Under the pieces are notes generated by a model that searched no databases, was not told the DNA's origin, and saw nothing but the letters and a program-made list of their open reading frames with translations. Both the position numbers and the translations under genes were made by a program. 64,000 nt of DNA from Phocaeicola fibrisolvens (GTDB lineage: Bacteria; Bacteroidota; Bacteroidia; Bacteroidales; Bacteroidaceae): positions 74,609 to 138,608 of the forward strand of contig NZ_JAOQJI010000007.1 of NCBI RefSeq assembly GCF_025567125.1, written 5' to 3'. The number at the start of each line of letters is the position of its first letter. Positions within the stretch are counted from its first letter, which is position 1. Positions 34,334 to 42,405 of the stretch are shown here, one piece after another.

Positions 34334-36690
34334 CGAACAGAAAGAATACTCAGTCGGACCATACACTGCATGTCGGTGATTGGTTGCATATTGCGCTGGC
34401 AAACTGGAAGTGGTTTGTTCTGTCGCTCGTGGTATGTATGGGGGCGTCTTTTTGGTATATCAAGCGCTCGCCGGATATTTACAGCCGCTCGGCTTCCGTG
34501 CTGATTAAGGACGAGACCCGGGGGGCGCAACTGCCCAATGCCGCTTCTGCCTTTTCTGAAATGGATTTGTTGAACATCCAGAGTACGGTGGACAATGAGG
34601 TGCTGATTTTCAAGTCGAAGCGTCTGATGATAGAGGTCGCCCGGAAACTGAAGCTGGACATTTTTTATTCGGTCAAAGGCAAGTTCCGTGACTGGGACCT
34701 GTATACCACCAGTCCGGTGACGCTGACGTTCCCGGAGGCGCTGGAGACGTCTTCCTTTTCTTTCAAGGTGACACCGCTGAACGACAAGGAGGTGCTGCTG
34801 TCGGACTTCCCGGAAATGGAGGGAGTGAAACCGGTGGAGCAGATGAAGGTCCATTTGAACGATACGGTCGCAACTCCCGTAGGAAAACTGGTGGTGACGC
34901 CTACTCTCTATTACACACAGGACTATTATCAGGTGCCTGTCACTGTGAATAAGATGAACCTGGAGAAGGTGGGGATGGCCTACAATGCGGCCCTGCAGTC
35001 GATGGTGGCCAGCAAGACTTCCAGCATCATTCATCTGAGCATTTCCGACGTGTCGCCGCGAAGGGCGGAAGACATTCTCAACACACTGATAGATGTGTAC
35101 AACCAGGATGCCATCGACGACAAGAACCGGATTGCGGTGAATACGGCCAATTTCATCAACGAACGGCTGATTGTCATCGAACAGGAGCTGGGCGGGGTGG
35201 AATCGCAGATTGCCGATTACAAGAGCCAGCATAACCTGGCCGATATTTCCACGCAGACCGGCAGTTTCATGGAACGGTCCAACCGCTACCAGCAGGAAGG
35301 GGTGACGTTGGAGAACCAGCGTACGCTGGCCCTGTACATCCGCGACTACCTGGCCGACCCGGCCAAGTCGGGCGAGTTGATTCCTTCGAACACCGGTATC
35401 TCGGACGGTACCATCGAGCGGCAGATTATGGAGTACAATGAACTGATGTTGCAACGGGACAAGCTGATTGGAAACAGCAGCAACAAGAATCCGGTGGTGA
35501 TGGATATGAATAATTCACTGGCTTCCATGAAGCAAACAATTGTGCGTACGGTAGACAATCTGATTGCGGGCCTGGACATGAAAATCCAGAACATCCGCGG
35601 CGAAGAGGAACGGGCGATGAAGCGCATTGCCGCCGTGCCCAGCCAGCAGAAGTATGTGCTGTCGGTGGAACGCCAGCAGAAAATCAAGGAGTCGCTGTAT
35701 ATCTATCTGCTCAACAAGCGGGAGGAAAATGCGCTGACCAAATCCATTACGGAGAGCAATGCGCGCATCATCGATCCGGCCATGGGAAGCAGCGTGCCCG
35801 TATCGCCGAAGACACACCTCATCATGCTGGCCGGTTTTATGCTCGGCCTCTTGCTGCCTGCCTGTGTGCTGTTTGTGCTTCGTACCTCCGATACGAAGGT
35901 GAGGGGCAAGAAAGACCTGACCGATGTCCTTTCCATTCCTTTCCTGGGCGAGATTCCACGGCGTGAGAGAGAGAAAGGCGAAGGAAACCGGTCGGTGGTG
36001 GTCACGGAAGAGGGCAAGGATGCCGTATCGGAAGCGTTCCGCATCTTGCGTACGAACATGGCATTTATGAGCGGGGCGGCGGATGGAAAGCTGCAGACGC
36101 TGATGGTTACCTCGTTTCATGTGGGCGACGGAAAAACGTTTGTCTCTTCCAACCTTGCCATGACGCTGGCACTGGCCGGATACAAGGTGGTGCTGGTGGA
36201 CCTGGATATCCGGAAGGGGACGTTGAGCAAGCACATGGGAGGCTCTCAGCAAGTGGGAGTCACGAACTTCCTGGCCGGGACGGTAGACCGGGTGGACGAC
36301 TTGCTGATGCCTTCGGGCTGCCACGAGAACCTGAGTCTGGTATGCAAGGGACCCGTACCGCCGAATCCGTCGGAACTGTTGCTGAATGCGCGGCTGAACG
36401 TCCTGATACGTCACCTCAAGGAGAGGTTTGACTACGTGATTCTGGACAATGTGCCGTCTCACATGGTGGCCGATGCTCTGATTGTCAACCGTGTGGCCGA
36501 CCTGACTCTTTATGTCATCAGGGCGGGAGGTATGGACCGGAGGCAACTGCCCGAAATAGAGTTGCTGCACACCGAACACAAGTTGAAGAACATGGCACTG
36601 GTGCTCAATGGAGTGAACCGACAGCGGGACAGTTACGGTTATTACGGTTATTACGGGTATTACCAGTATGGCTACAAGGAAGAGAAATAG
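34330..36690 (+). CDS. wzc: Polysaccharide co-polymerase with bacterial tyrosine kinase domain (Wzc type)
   Basis: 786 residues from the ATG that overlaps the wza stop. The Wzz domain has transmembrane helices near residues 30-50 and 490-510 with a long coiled-coil periplasmic part between them. A cytoplasmic BY-kinase follows: Walker A GDGKT (599-603), Walker A' VVLVDLDIRKG (620-630, Asp624/Asp626) and a Tyr-rich tail in the last 18 residues, with YGYYGYYGYYQYGY as autophosphorylation site. It controls chain length and export by phosphorylation cycles. No separate Wzb phosphatase gene is seen in this cluster. Confidence 0.93.
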   Translation: MTNRKNTQSDHTLHVGDWLHIALANWKWFVLSLVVCMGASFWYIKRSPDIYSRSASVLIKDETRGAQLPNAASAFSEMDLLNIQSTVDNEVLIFKSKRLMIEVARKLKLDIFYSVKGKFRDWDLYTTSPVTLTFPEALETSSFSFKVTPLNDKEVLLSDFPEMEGVKPVEQMKVHLNDTVATPVGKLVVTPTLYYTQDYYQVPVTVNKMNLEKVGMAYNAALQSMVASKTSSIIHLSISDVSPRRAEDILNTLIDVYNQDAIDDKNRIAVNTANFINERLIVIEQELGGVESQIADYKSQHNLADISTQTGSFMERSNRYQQEGVTLENQRTLALYIRDYLADPAKSGELIPSNTGISDGTIERQIMEYNELMLQRDKLIGNSSNKNPVVMDMNNSLASMKQTIVRTVDNLIAGLDMKIQNIRGEEERAMKRIAAVPSQQKYVLSVERQQKIKESLYIYLLNKREENALTKSITESNARIIDPAMGSSVPVSPKTHLIMLAGFMLGLLLPACVLFVLRTSDTKVRGKKDLTDVLSIPFLGEIPRREREKGEGNRSVVVTEEGKDAVSEAFRILRTNMAFMSGAADGKLQTLMVTSFHVGDGKTFVSSNLAMTLALAGYKVVLVDLDIRKGTLSKHMGGSQQVGVTNFLAGTVDRVDDLLMPSGCHENLSLVCKGPVPPNPSELLLNARLNVLIRHLKERFDYVILDNVPSHMVADALIVNRVADLTLYVIRAGGMDRRQLPEIELLHTEHKLKNMALVLNGVNRQRDSYGYYGYYGYYQYGYKEEK

Positions 36691-36709
36691 ATAGGAAGAG
36701 GAACTGGAT

Positions 36710-37774
36710 ATGGAGGAAAGCATCAGGGAGGCTTTTCTGGAATTGCTGCGGTCTGGTTTGTGGGGACACGAGCCGGACTTCCGCTGTTTGGAAGGGCTGG
36801 GTGAAGCAGACTGGCAGCAGATTTTCAGAATGGCCGGCAAACAGACCGTCATCGGGGTCTGCATACAGGCTGTGTTCCGTCTGCCGGAGGCGGACAGACC
36901 CCCGCAGGCCGTGCTGTGGAAATGGATAGGGCAGAACCTCTATGTAGAAGCCAGAAGCCGGAAAATGCTGGAAGTATGGAGGGAGATTGATGCGCTGTTT
37001 GTCCGCGAGGGCATTCAACCCGTTCTGATGAAAGGCTTGTCGGTGGGATGCTGTTATGCAAAGCCCCTGTCACGGCAGGCAGGTGACATCGACCTCTTTA
37101 TTCCCGAAGGTTTTGACAAGGCTTTGGAACTGGTGAGAAGATGGGGATGTCCGATTGACCACAAGACGCACCATGACAGTTTCGACTATCAGGGGGTACA
37201 TATCGAGTTGCACCCGCGCATGGTGGTTACCTCCAACCGGGTGGGGATGGAATGCATGGCGATGGTCGAAACGCTGGACGGGGTCACGCTCAGGGTACCG
37301 GATGCTCAAATGGGAAGTCTGCTGCTGTTGTCGCATGCCGCCCGGCATTTTCTGATTGGAGGAATCGGCTACCGTTATTTGTGCGACTGGGCAGCCTATT
37401 TGAATCACTACCATGCATATATCGACACGGACAGGGTGTGTCGCGAGCTTCGGAAGATGGGACTGGCTCATTTCGTGGCCGACTTCACCGAAGTGGCACA
37501 CCGGGAACTGGGGCTTTCGTTCGACGGAATCGACCGGTGGCGGAAGGGAGCCAGAGAAAAGTATGTCCGGAGGATGTCGGCAGAACTGACAGCACACGGC
37601 GATTTTGGTGCCGTAAATTTCAAGAAGACAACCGGCCGGGGAACGAAAGACCGGCTGCAGTTGGTGTGGAGCATCGTCCGGCGGAGGCACTATTGGCCGA
37701 GGATGTTCTGGAAGAAATTCCCGCTGTTTCTATACAGCCGGATAAAGGTCCGCCTCAAGGGACTGAAGGACTGA
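36710..37774 (+). CDS. Nucleotidyltransferase-family protein (NTP_transf_5-like)
   Basis: 354 residues. A helical N-terminal part is followed by a nucleotidyltransferase core with the signature GDIDLFI (G125-D126-I127-D128, metal-binding DxD) and later VHIELHPRMV, as in the uncharacterised nucleotidyltransferase family that often accompanies PqqD-like and HprK-like genes in peptide-modification and lasso peptide clusters. It is the last gene of the exopolysaccharide unit, 19 bp after wzc, and is followed by a strong terminator. It may act with the kinase and the PqqD-like protein encoded 16 kb upstream. Reaction and target are unknown. Confidence 0.82.
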   Translation: MEESIREAFLELLRSGLWGHEPDFRCLEGLGEADWQQIFRMAGKQTVIGVCIQAVFRLPEADRPPQAVLWKWIGQNLYVEARSRKMLEVWREIDALFVREGIQPVLMKGLSVGCCYAKPLSRQAGDIDLFIPEGFDKALELVRRWGCPIDHKTHHDSFDYQGVHIELHPRMVVTSNRVGMECMAMVETLDGVTLRVPDAQMGSLLLLSHAARHFLIGGIGYRYLCDWAAYLNHYHAYIDTDRVCRELRKMGLAHFVADFTEVAHRELGLSFDGIDRWRKGAREKYVRRMSAELTAHGDFGAVNFKKTTGRGTKDRLQLVWSIVRRRHYWPRMFWKKFPLFLYSRIKVRLKGLKD

Positions 37775-37780
37775 CAGACG

Positions 37781-37827
37781 AAAATGACGTGTGGCTATCG
37801 GAAAAGGATTGCCACACGTCATTTTTG
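37781..37827. terminator. Terminator at the end of the exopolysaccharide locus
   Basis: A long stem, AAATGACGTGTGGC with GCCACACGTCATTT, and a T-run on the + side; a shorter T-run on the - side could serve the convergent sulfatase gene. The hairpin starts 7 bp after the nucleotidyltransferase stop. Confidence 0.9.
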
Positions 37828-37854
37828 TTTGGAGGAAACTTATGCCTCGGGAGG

Positions 37855-39399
37855 TTATTCAATTTCGTCCGGCCAAGGGCAGGGCTTTCCCGTCTTTTTG
37901 AACGACGGACGCTGGGCACCCGAACTGCGGAGGAACTCTCCGAGGTTGGCCGAGAGGGCTTTCACTACCTCCGGATGCTGCTGGGCCAGGTTGTGCTGTT
38001 CGCTGATGTCGGCCGGGATGTCATAGAGTTCCTTCTTCCCCGTTTCGTAGAAATAAATCAGTTTCCATTTTCCCTGACGCACGGTGCAGGTGGCGCCGAT
38101 GCCCGGGCCTTGTTCGCCCCACAGGTTCGGACAGTTCCAGTAGAGGCTTCTGCCTTCCGACGGGTCGCCGGTCTGCTTGAGCAGGGGTACGAAGCTCACG
38201 CCGTCCACGGTCTGCGGCACTTTCCAGTCGGTGATGCCGGCCATTTCGAGGATGGTAGGATAGTAGTCTTCGATGATGACGTACTTGTCGCAGCGGGTAT
38301 TGGGTTTCGTCACGCCCGGCCAGCTCACAATCATCGGTTCGCGAATACCGCCCTCGTAGGCCGAGCCTTTTCCGCAGGTGAGGGGCGCATTCTGCGTGTA
38401 GAGCGGTTCGTCTCTCCATTCCTTGCCGGTAGCATATCCGCCGTTGTCACCGCAGAACAGGATGATGGTGTTATCCGCCTCACCGTTCTTCTCCAGCCAG
38501 TCCATGATGTCGCCCAGGCTCTTATCCATGCCTTCGATGAGGGACGCATAAGCCGCCTCCTTGTCCGACATGCCTTTCTTCTTGTACTTGTCGAAGAAGC
38601 GCACGTCCTTGTCAATTGGGATGTGGATGGCATAGTGCGACATATAGAGGTAGAACGGCTGGTTGTAAGCCTTGGCCTTGTCGAGGGCCTTCAGGGCTTC
38701 CTGCGTCAAGGCCTCGGTAATGAACGTGCCCGTCTTCCAGTAGTGCTCCAGTCCCGGCACCGACATGAGCGAGGTGGGGTTTCCCTTGTCGTCGTGTCCG
38801 TAGCTCAGTTCGCTCAGGTACGTGGCCAGTCCCCCCGCCGCATGTCCGGCGATGTTCGTCTCGAAGCCGAAGTGGCAGGGATTCTCTCCCGGGGTGTCGA
38901 TGGCCCCCCAGTGCGCCTTTCCGCAGTGGATGGTGTGGTAGCCGCTGTCTTTGAGGAACTGCACGAACGACTTGGCCACGAAGGTGTGGTTCGTGCCTTC
39001 CACCTGCGCGATGCCGTTGTAGTTCCAGTCGGGCAGTTGCAGCACGTCGCTCTGGGCGTCAGTAGTCTTGTCCTTCTGCAAGGTCCAGTTGGTCACCCGG
39101 TGACGGGCGGCGTTGGCTCCGGTCATCAGGCTGCAGCGTGTGGGCGAGCTGATGCTGGAGGCGTAGGCCTGGGTGAACATCATTCCCTGGCGGGCCAGAC
39201 GTTCCATGTTGGGAGTTTCGTAACGCTCGTTGTACATGGTCTTCTGTGTCCAGAAAGGCAGGGAAGTGTCCTGCCATCCCATGTCGTCCACTAGGAAGAA
39301 GATGATGTTCGGGCGCGGGTCGGGACGGTCGTTGGCCATGGCATTCAGCGGGGAAAGAATGGGAGCCAGTCCCAGGAGTGCGAGTAGATTTTTGTTCAT
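37855..39399 (-). CDS. Secreted S1-type sulfatase, Ser-type
   Basis: 514 residues with a signal peptide (MNKNLLALLGLAPILSPLNAMA). The sulfatase signature is SSPTR at 84-88, so Ser84 would be oxidised to formylglycine by an anSME-type enzyme that is not in this window. LVDDMG (36-41) provides calcium ligands and CGDNGGY the C-terminal site. It removes sulfate esters from a glycan in the periplasm or at the cell surface. It is the last gene of the utilisation operon. Exact sulfate position and S1 subfamily cannot be assigned by eye. Confidence 0.9.
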   Translation of the reverse strand: MNKNLLALLGLAPILSPLNAMANDRPDPRPNIIFFLVDDMGWQDTSLPFWTQKTMYNERYETPNMERLARQGMMFTQAYASSISSPTRCSLMTGANAARHRVTNWTLQKDKTTDAQSDVLQLPDWNYNGIAQVEGTNHTFVAKSFVQFLKDSGYHTIHCGKAHWGAIDTPGENPCHFGFETNIAGHAAGGLATYLSELSYGHDDKGNPTSLMSVPGLEHYWKTGTFITEALTQEALKALDKAKAYNQPFYLYMSHYAIHIPIDKDVRFFDKYKKKGMSDKEAAYASLIEGMDKSLGDIMDWLEKNGEADNTIILFCGDNGGYATGKEWRDEPLYTQNAPLTCGKGSAYEGGIREPMIVSWPGVTKPNTRCDKYVIIEDYYPTILEMAGITDWKVPQTVDGVSFVPLLKQTGDPSEGRSLYWNCPNLWGEQGPGIGATCTVRQGKWKLIYFYETGKKELYDIPADISEQHNLAQQHPEVVKALSANLGEFLRSSGAQRPSFKKTGKPCPWPDEIE

Positions 39400-39415
39400 A
39401 ATATGTTTTTTTAGA

Positions 39416-40819
39416 TTAATCAGTTACGTGATACACACTAAAGTTTCGGATGAGAGGTTCTGCGGTACATTCCTCCACCACCAGCCGGAAGGATTGGGCT
39501 TCGACGGCAGGGAAGGATTCGATGCGCTTGTGTCCCACGGAAGAGCCTTTGGCCACGGTGGTCCACTTGCCGTTCACCTTTGCTTCCACCCGGTAGGCCC
39601 GGATGCGTTCGCCGCCGTTCAGGTCTTCCTGAATCTGGTAGTAGTTCACGGGTTGCGCCTTGTCGAGCGAGAGCGACAACCGCTTCTTTCCAGTGGCCGA
39701 AGTGGCTGCCAGCGGCTGGCCGAAACGGCGGTTGATTTCCGCGCCCCATTCCTTCAGACGGCGTACGTCGCCCTCCGGAATCAGACCGTCGGGGTTGGGA
39801 GTGAGTCCCACCATCAGCGTGGCGTTGCGGCCCACCGATTTCTCGTACATCTCCATCAGGTTTTCCAGCGGATAGACTGCCTTGTCGTCATCGCCCGGTT
39901 CCCAGAACCATTCGTGGCGTCCGTTGTAGCCGCGCAGGGGCGTGTCGGCCATGGCTGGCACCCAGTACTTGCCGTCGGGGTCGCCGTGGGCCAGCAGTTT
40001 GTTGTGGTCGGCCACGCCGTCGGTGGCGTTGCTGTGGCTGTACGGGTAGGGGAAGCTCGACCAGCAGGGATAGCCTACGGTACCGCTTTCCGAACCACCC
40101 CAGCGCAGGTCGGCCCGGTTCACGTTATGATAGAACAGGCAGTCGGGCTGGTATTCGTTCACGATGGGTTCCACGTCGGGGCCCAAGCCTTTCGGGTCGT
40201 CGGCACCCCCGTCGAACCAAATCATGAAGAGGTCGCCGTAGCGGGTGCAGAGTTCCTTCACCATCTTTTCGCACAGTCGCTTGTACCATGCCTGACGGTT
40301 GCGGGCAAACTCGCCTTCGCCCTCCGCCTTGAAGTTGTGGATGCCCAGCAGGGAGTTCCAGCGGATGCCGATGTAGATGCCCGGCTGCAAGCCGTACTTG
40401 CGGCAGGAGTTCACGAAGTCGCGCACGATGTCGCCTTTTCCGTCGCGCCATTTCACGGCCTTCAGGCAGTAGGGGTTCACGTCGCTCTGCCACAGTCCGA
40501 AGCCCGTCTCGTGGGTGGCGGTCAGGATGGCAAACTTGGCGCCGGCCGCCTTGGCCGACTGAATCCACTGGTCGGTGTCGAGGTGGTCGGGATGGAAGAT
40601 GTTGTAGTCTTCAATCGGGTTGATACGGTTGTTGCCTTGTCCGTACACCTGTCCGTCGAACACGTGCAGGTCGTAGTGGAATACCACGCCCAGTTCAGCC
40701 TCGTGCCATTTCATCTGGCGGGGAGCTGGTTTCGGTCCTTCGGGTTCGGTGTTTCGGGCATGAACGGCTGCACCGCAGGTGGCGAGCAGCATCAGTAGGG
40801 TAAAGAGTGTTTTTTTCAT
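39416..40819 (-). CDS. GH29 alpha-L-fucosidase
   Basis: 467 residues with a signal peptide (MKKTLFTLLMLLATCGAAVHA). The catalytic TIM-barrel contains HETGF, and FMIWFDGGADDP with the likely nucleophile Asp; NRNATLMVGLTPNPDGLIP and a C-terminal beta domain (about 350-467) follow. It hydrolyses terminal alpha-L-fucose from oligosaccharides and acts on the same substrate as the two sulfatases. An in-frame TTG six bases upstream (40825) is not preferred over ATG at 40819. It lies 2 bp after the upstream sulfatase stop. Confidence 0.92.
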   Translation of the reverse strand: MKKTLFTLLMLLATCGAAVHARNTEPEGPKPAPRQMKWHEAELGVVFHYDLHVFDGQVYGQGNNRINPIEDYNIFHPDHLDTDQWIQSAKAAGAKFAILTATHETGFGLWQSDVNPYCLKAVKWRDGKGDIVRDFVNSCRKYGLQPGIYIGIRWNSLLGIHNFKAEGEGEFARNRQAWYKRLCEKMVKELCTRYGDLFMIWFDGGADDPKGLGPDVEPIVNEYQPDCLFYHNVNRADLRWGGSESGTVGYPCWSSFPYPYSHSNATDGVADHNKLLAHGDPDGKYWVPAMADTPLRGYNGRHEWFWEPGDDDKAVYPLENLMEMYEKSVGRNATLMVGLTPNPDGLIPEGDVRRLKEWGAEINRRFGQPLAATSATGKKRLSLSLDKAQPVNYYQIQEDLNGGERIRAYRVEAKVNGKWTTVAKGSSVGHKRIESFPAVEAQSFRLVVEECTAEPLIRNFSVYHVTD

Positions 40820-40821
40820 AT

Positions 40822-42279
40822 TCAATGTGTCAAGTATTTTACAAACGGGTCATGGGTCTTTCCGAGCCATTGGATGAGGGTCTGGCGCAACGAATCGCAG
40901 CGGGCCGGCTGGCTTTCCGCCACGTTGTGCAGCTGGCCGGGGTCGGTGGTCCGGTCGTACAGCCAGGTCTGCGTCACTTTCCCTTTCTGCACATCCACCA
41001 CGTAGGTGTAGCGGGCGGTACGGATGCCGCGTCGTCCGGAAGTGGGGTCGGAGGGTTCGCAGTAGTAATAAGGCTGGAAAGCGTCTTCGGGTGTCTGAAT
41101 CTGTTCCTGCAGGAAATACCGGCTCCAGTCGTGCGTCTGCACGGTGGACGGAATCTCCGCCTTCCTTCCCATCAGCGAGAGCAGGGTAGGATACAGGTCG
41201 GCAAAGGCCACGGGCAGGTCGCTCCGTTGCGGATGGAGTCTGCCTTTCCAGCAGCATATCATCGGGATGCGCATCGCTTCCTCATAGAACACGTTCTTGC
41301 CTTCCACTCCGTGTCCGCCCATGCAGACGCCGTGGTCGGACGTGAAGACGAGGAGGGTATTCTCAAACAGTCCGCAGTCTTTCAGGGCCTGTACGATGCG
41401 TCCCACCTGTTCGTCCACTCCGGTGATGCAGGCGTAGTAGTTGCGGATATTCGCCCGGAAATAGTCGCCTTCGGGAGTTCCTTTCTCTGGAATATACGGT
41501 TTCTGCCGGGCCAGTGCTTCCACGTCGAGCGAGTCGTACAGCCGTTTGTAGGCATCGGGTACCAGCTCGTAGCCCGTGTGCGGGGGATTCATGGAAACCA
41601 CCAGGGCAAAGGGGCGGTCGGACTGCACGCTTTCCGTGCGGATGAACTCGATGGCGCGGTCGGCTTCGTAGGCCGGCCCCCACTGGTCCACGTAGTGGAA
41701 CTCGTCTCTGCCCGCCAAGGTATCCCAGTACATCGGATGCAGGTGGTTGTCATAGGTGCCGTAGGCCATCCACCGGTCGAAACCGTGGCGGCGTTCGGGC
41801 GGGCACCATTCGTTCCAGGCCACTGCCCCCCGGTTGTTGGAGGTGTCCACGTAGGGAGGATGCGGCGCGTCGAGGTGCCATTTGCCGATGTAGGCTGTGG
41901 CATATCCCGCCTGCTTCAGCACGTCGCTCCAGCAGACCGCTTCGGTAGAAAGCTCCACCCCGTAGGGCGTGTTCAGCGAATTGCAGTTGCCCGTCACCCC
42001 GTTGGCCATGGGATACATGCCCGTCATGAGCATGGCCCGGGCGGGTGAGGATACCGGATAGCTGCTCACGGCCTCCGTGAAGAGGATGCCTTCGCTCGCC
42101 AGCTGGTCCAGATGAGGAGTCTGCACTGGCTCCTGTTGCAGGCAGCCCAGCGCATCGCCCCGGAACTGGTCGGCCATGATGAAGACCAGGTTGGGCCGCG
42201 AGGGGTTACCCTGCGCGAACGCAGCCAGCGGAAGTGCGGCCAGTGCGGCGGAAGTGTAGAGTAGGTGTGTCAGTTTCAT
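40822..42279 (-). CDS. Secreted S1-type sulfatase, Ser-type
   Basis: 485 residues from ATG at 42279; the signal is MKLTHLLYTSAALAALPLAAFAQ. Signature SSPAR is at 77-81, with Ser77 as the formylglycine precursor. LVFIMADQFRGDALGC starts the calcium site, VFTSDHGVCMGGHG is the second metal loop, and HNVAESQPARCD belongs to the C-terminal domain. Sequence is clearly different from the other sulfatase in the locus, which suggests two different sulfate positions are removed. Further upstream frame (to 42369) runs through a terminator hairpin and is not expected to be translated. Confidence 0.9.
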   Translation of the reverse strand: MKLTHLLYTSAALAALPLAAFAQGNPSRPNLVFIMADQFRGDALGCLQQEPVQTPHLDQLASEGILFTEAVSSYPVSSPARAMLMTGMYPMANGVTGNCNSLNTPYGVELSTEAVCWSDVLKQAGYATAYIGKWHLDAPHPPYVDTSNNRGAVAWNEWCPPERRHGFDRWMAYGTYDNHLHPMYWDTLAGRDEFHYVDQWGPAYEADRAIEFIRTESVQSDRPFALVVSMNPPHTGYELVPDAYKRLYDSLDVEALARQKPYIPEKGTPEGDYFRANIRNYYACITGVDEQVGRIVQALKDCGLFENTLLVFTSDHGVCMGGHGVEGKNVFYEEAMRIPMICCWKGRLHPQRSDLPVAFADLYPTLLSLMGRKAEIPSTVQTHDWSRYFLQEQIQTPEDAFQPYYYCEPSDPTSGRRGIRTARYTYVVDVQKGKVTQTWLYDRTTDPGQLHNVAESQPARCDSLRQTLIQWLGKTHDPFVKYLTH

Positions 42280-42326
42280 AATCAATAAATATCCCCGGAG
42301 GGTGGCAAATGAATGTCGTTCAAACG

Positions 42327-42371
42327 AAAAAGTGTGCCAAAGATAGGAAAAACACCTCATCCTTGGCACAC
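42327..42371 (-). terminator. Attenuator-like hairpin between susD and the enzyme genes
   Basis: On the - strand, GTGTGCCAAGGAT pairs with ATCTTTGGCACAC (arms 42371-42359 and 42344-42332) and five T follow. The second arm contains TATCTTTG (42345-42338), a -7 promoter match, so the site may both stop most SusCD transcripts and start new ones for the downstream sulfatase/fucosidase genes. Confidence 0.65.
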
Positions 42372-42405
42372 CAATTTCTATAATAGATTTAAAAGAATTC
42401 TATCA

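Noticed and set aside
37252..39294. 680-codon + frame across the nucleotidyltransferase and first sulfatase genes
   Set aside because: It overlaps two real genes with intact motifs and crosses a terminator; no family features.
39230..42048. Long + frames opposite the fucosidase and sulfatase genes (39230-40798, 40807-42048)
   Set aside because: Antisense shadows of high-GC genes on the - strand; they carry no signal or domain.
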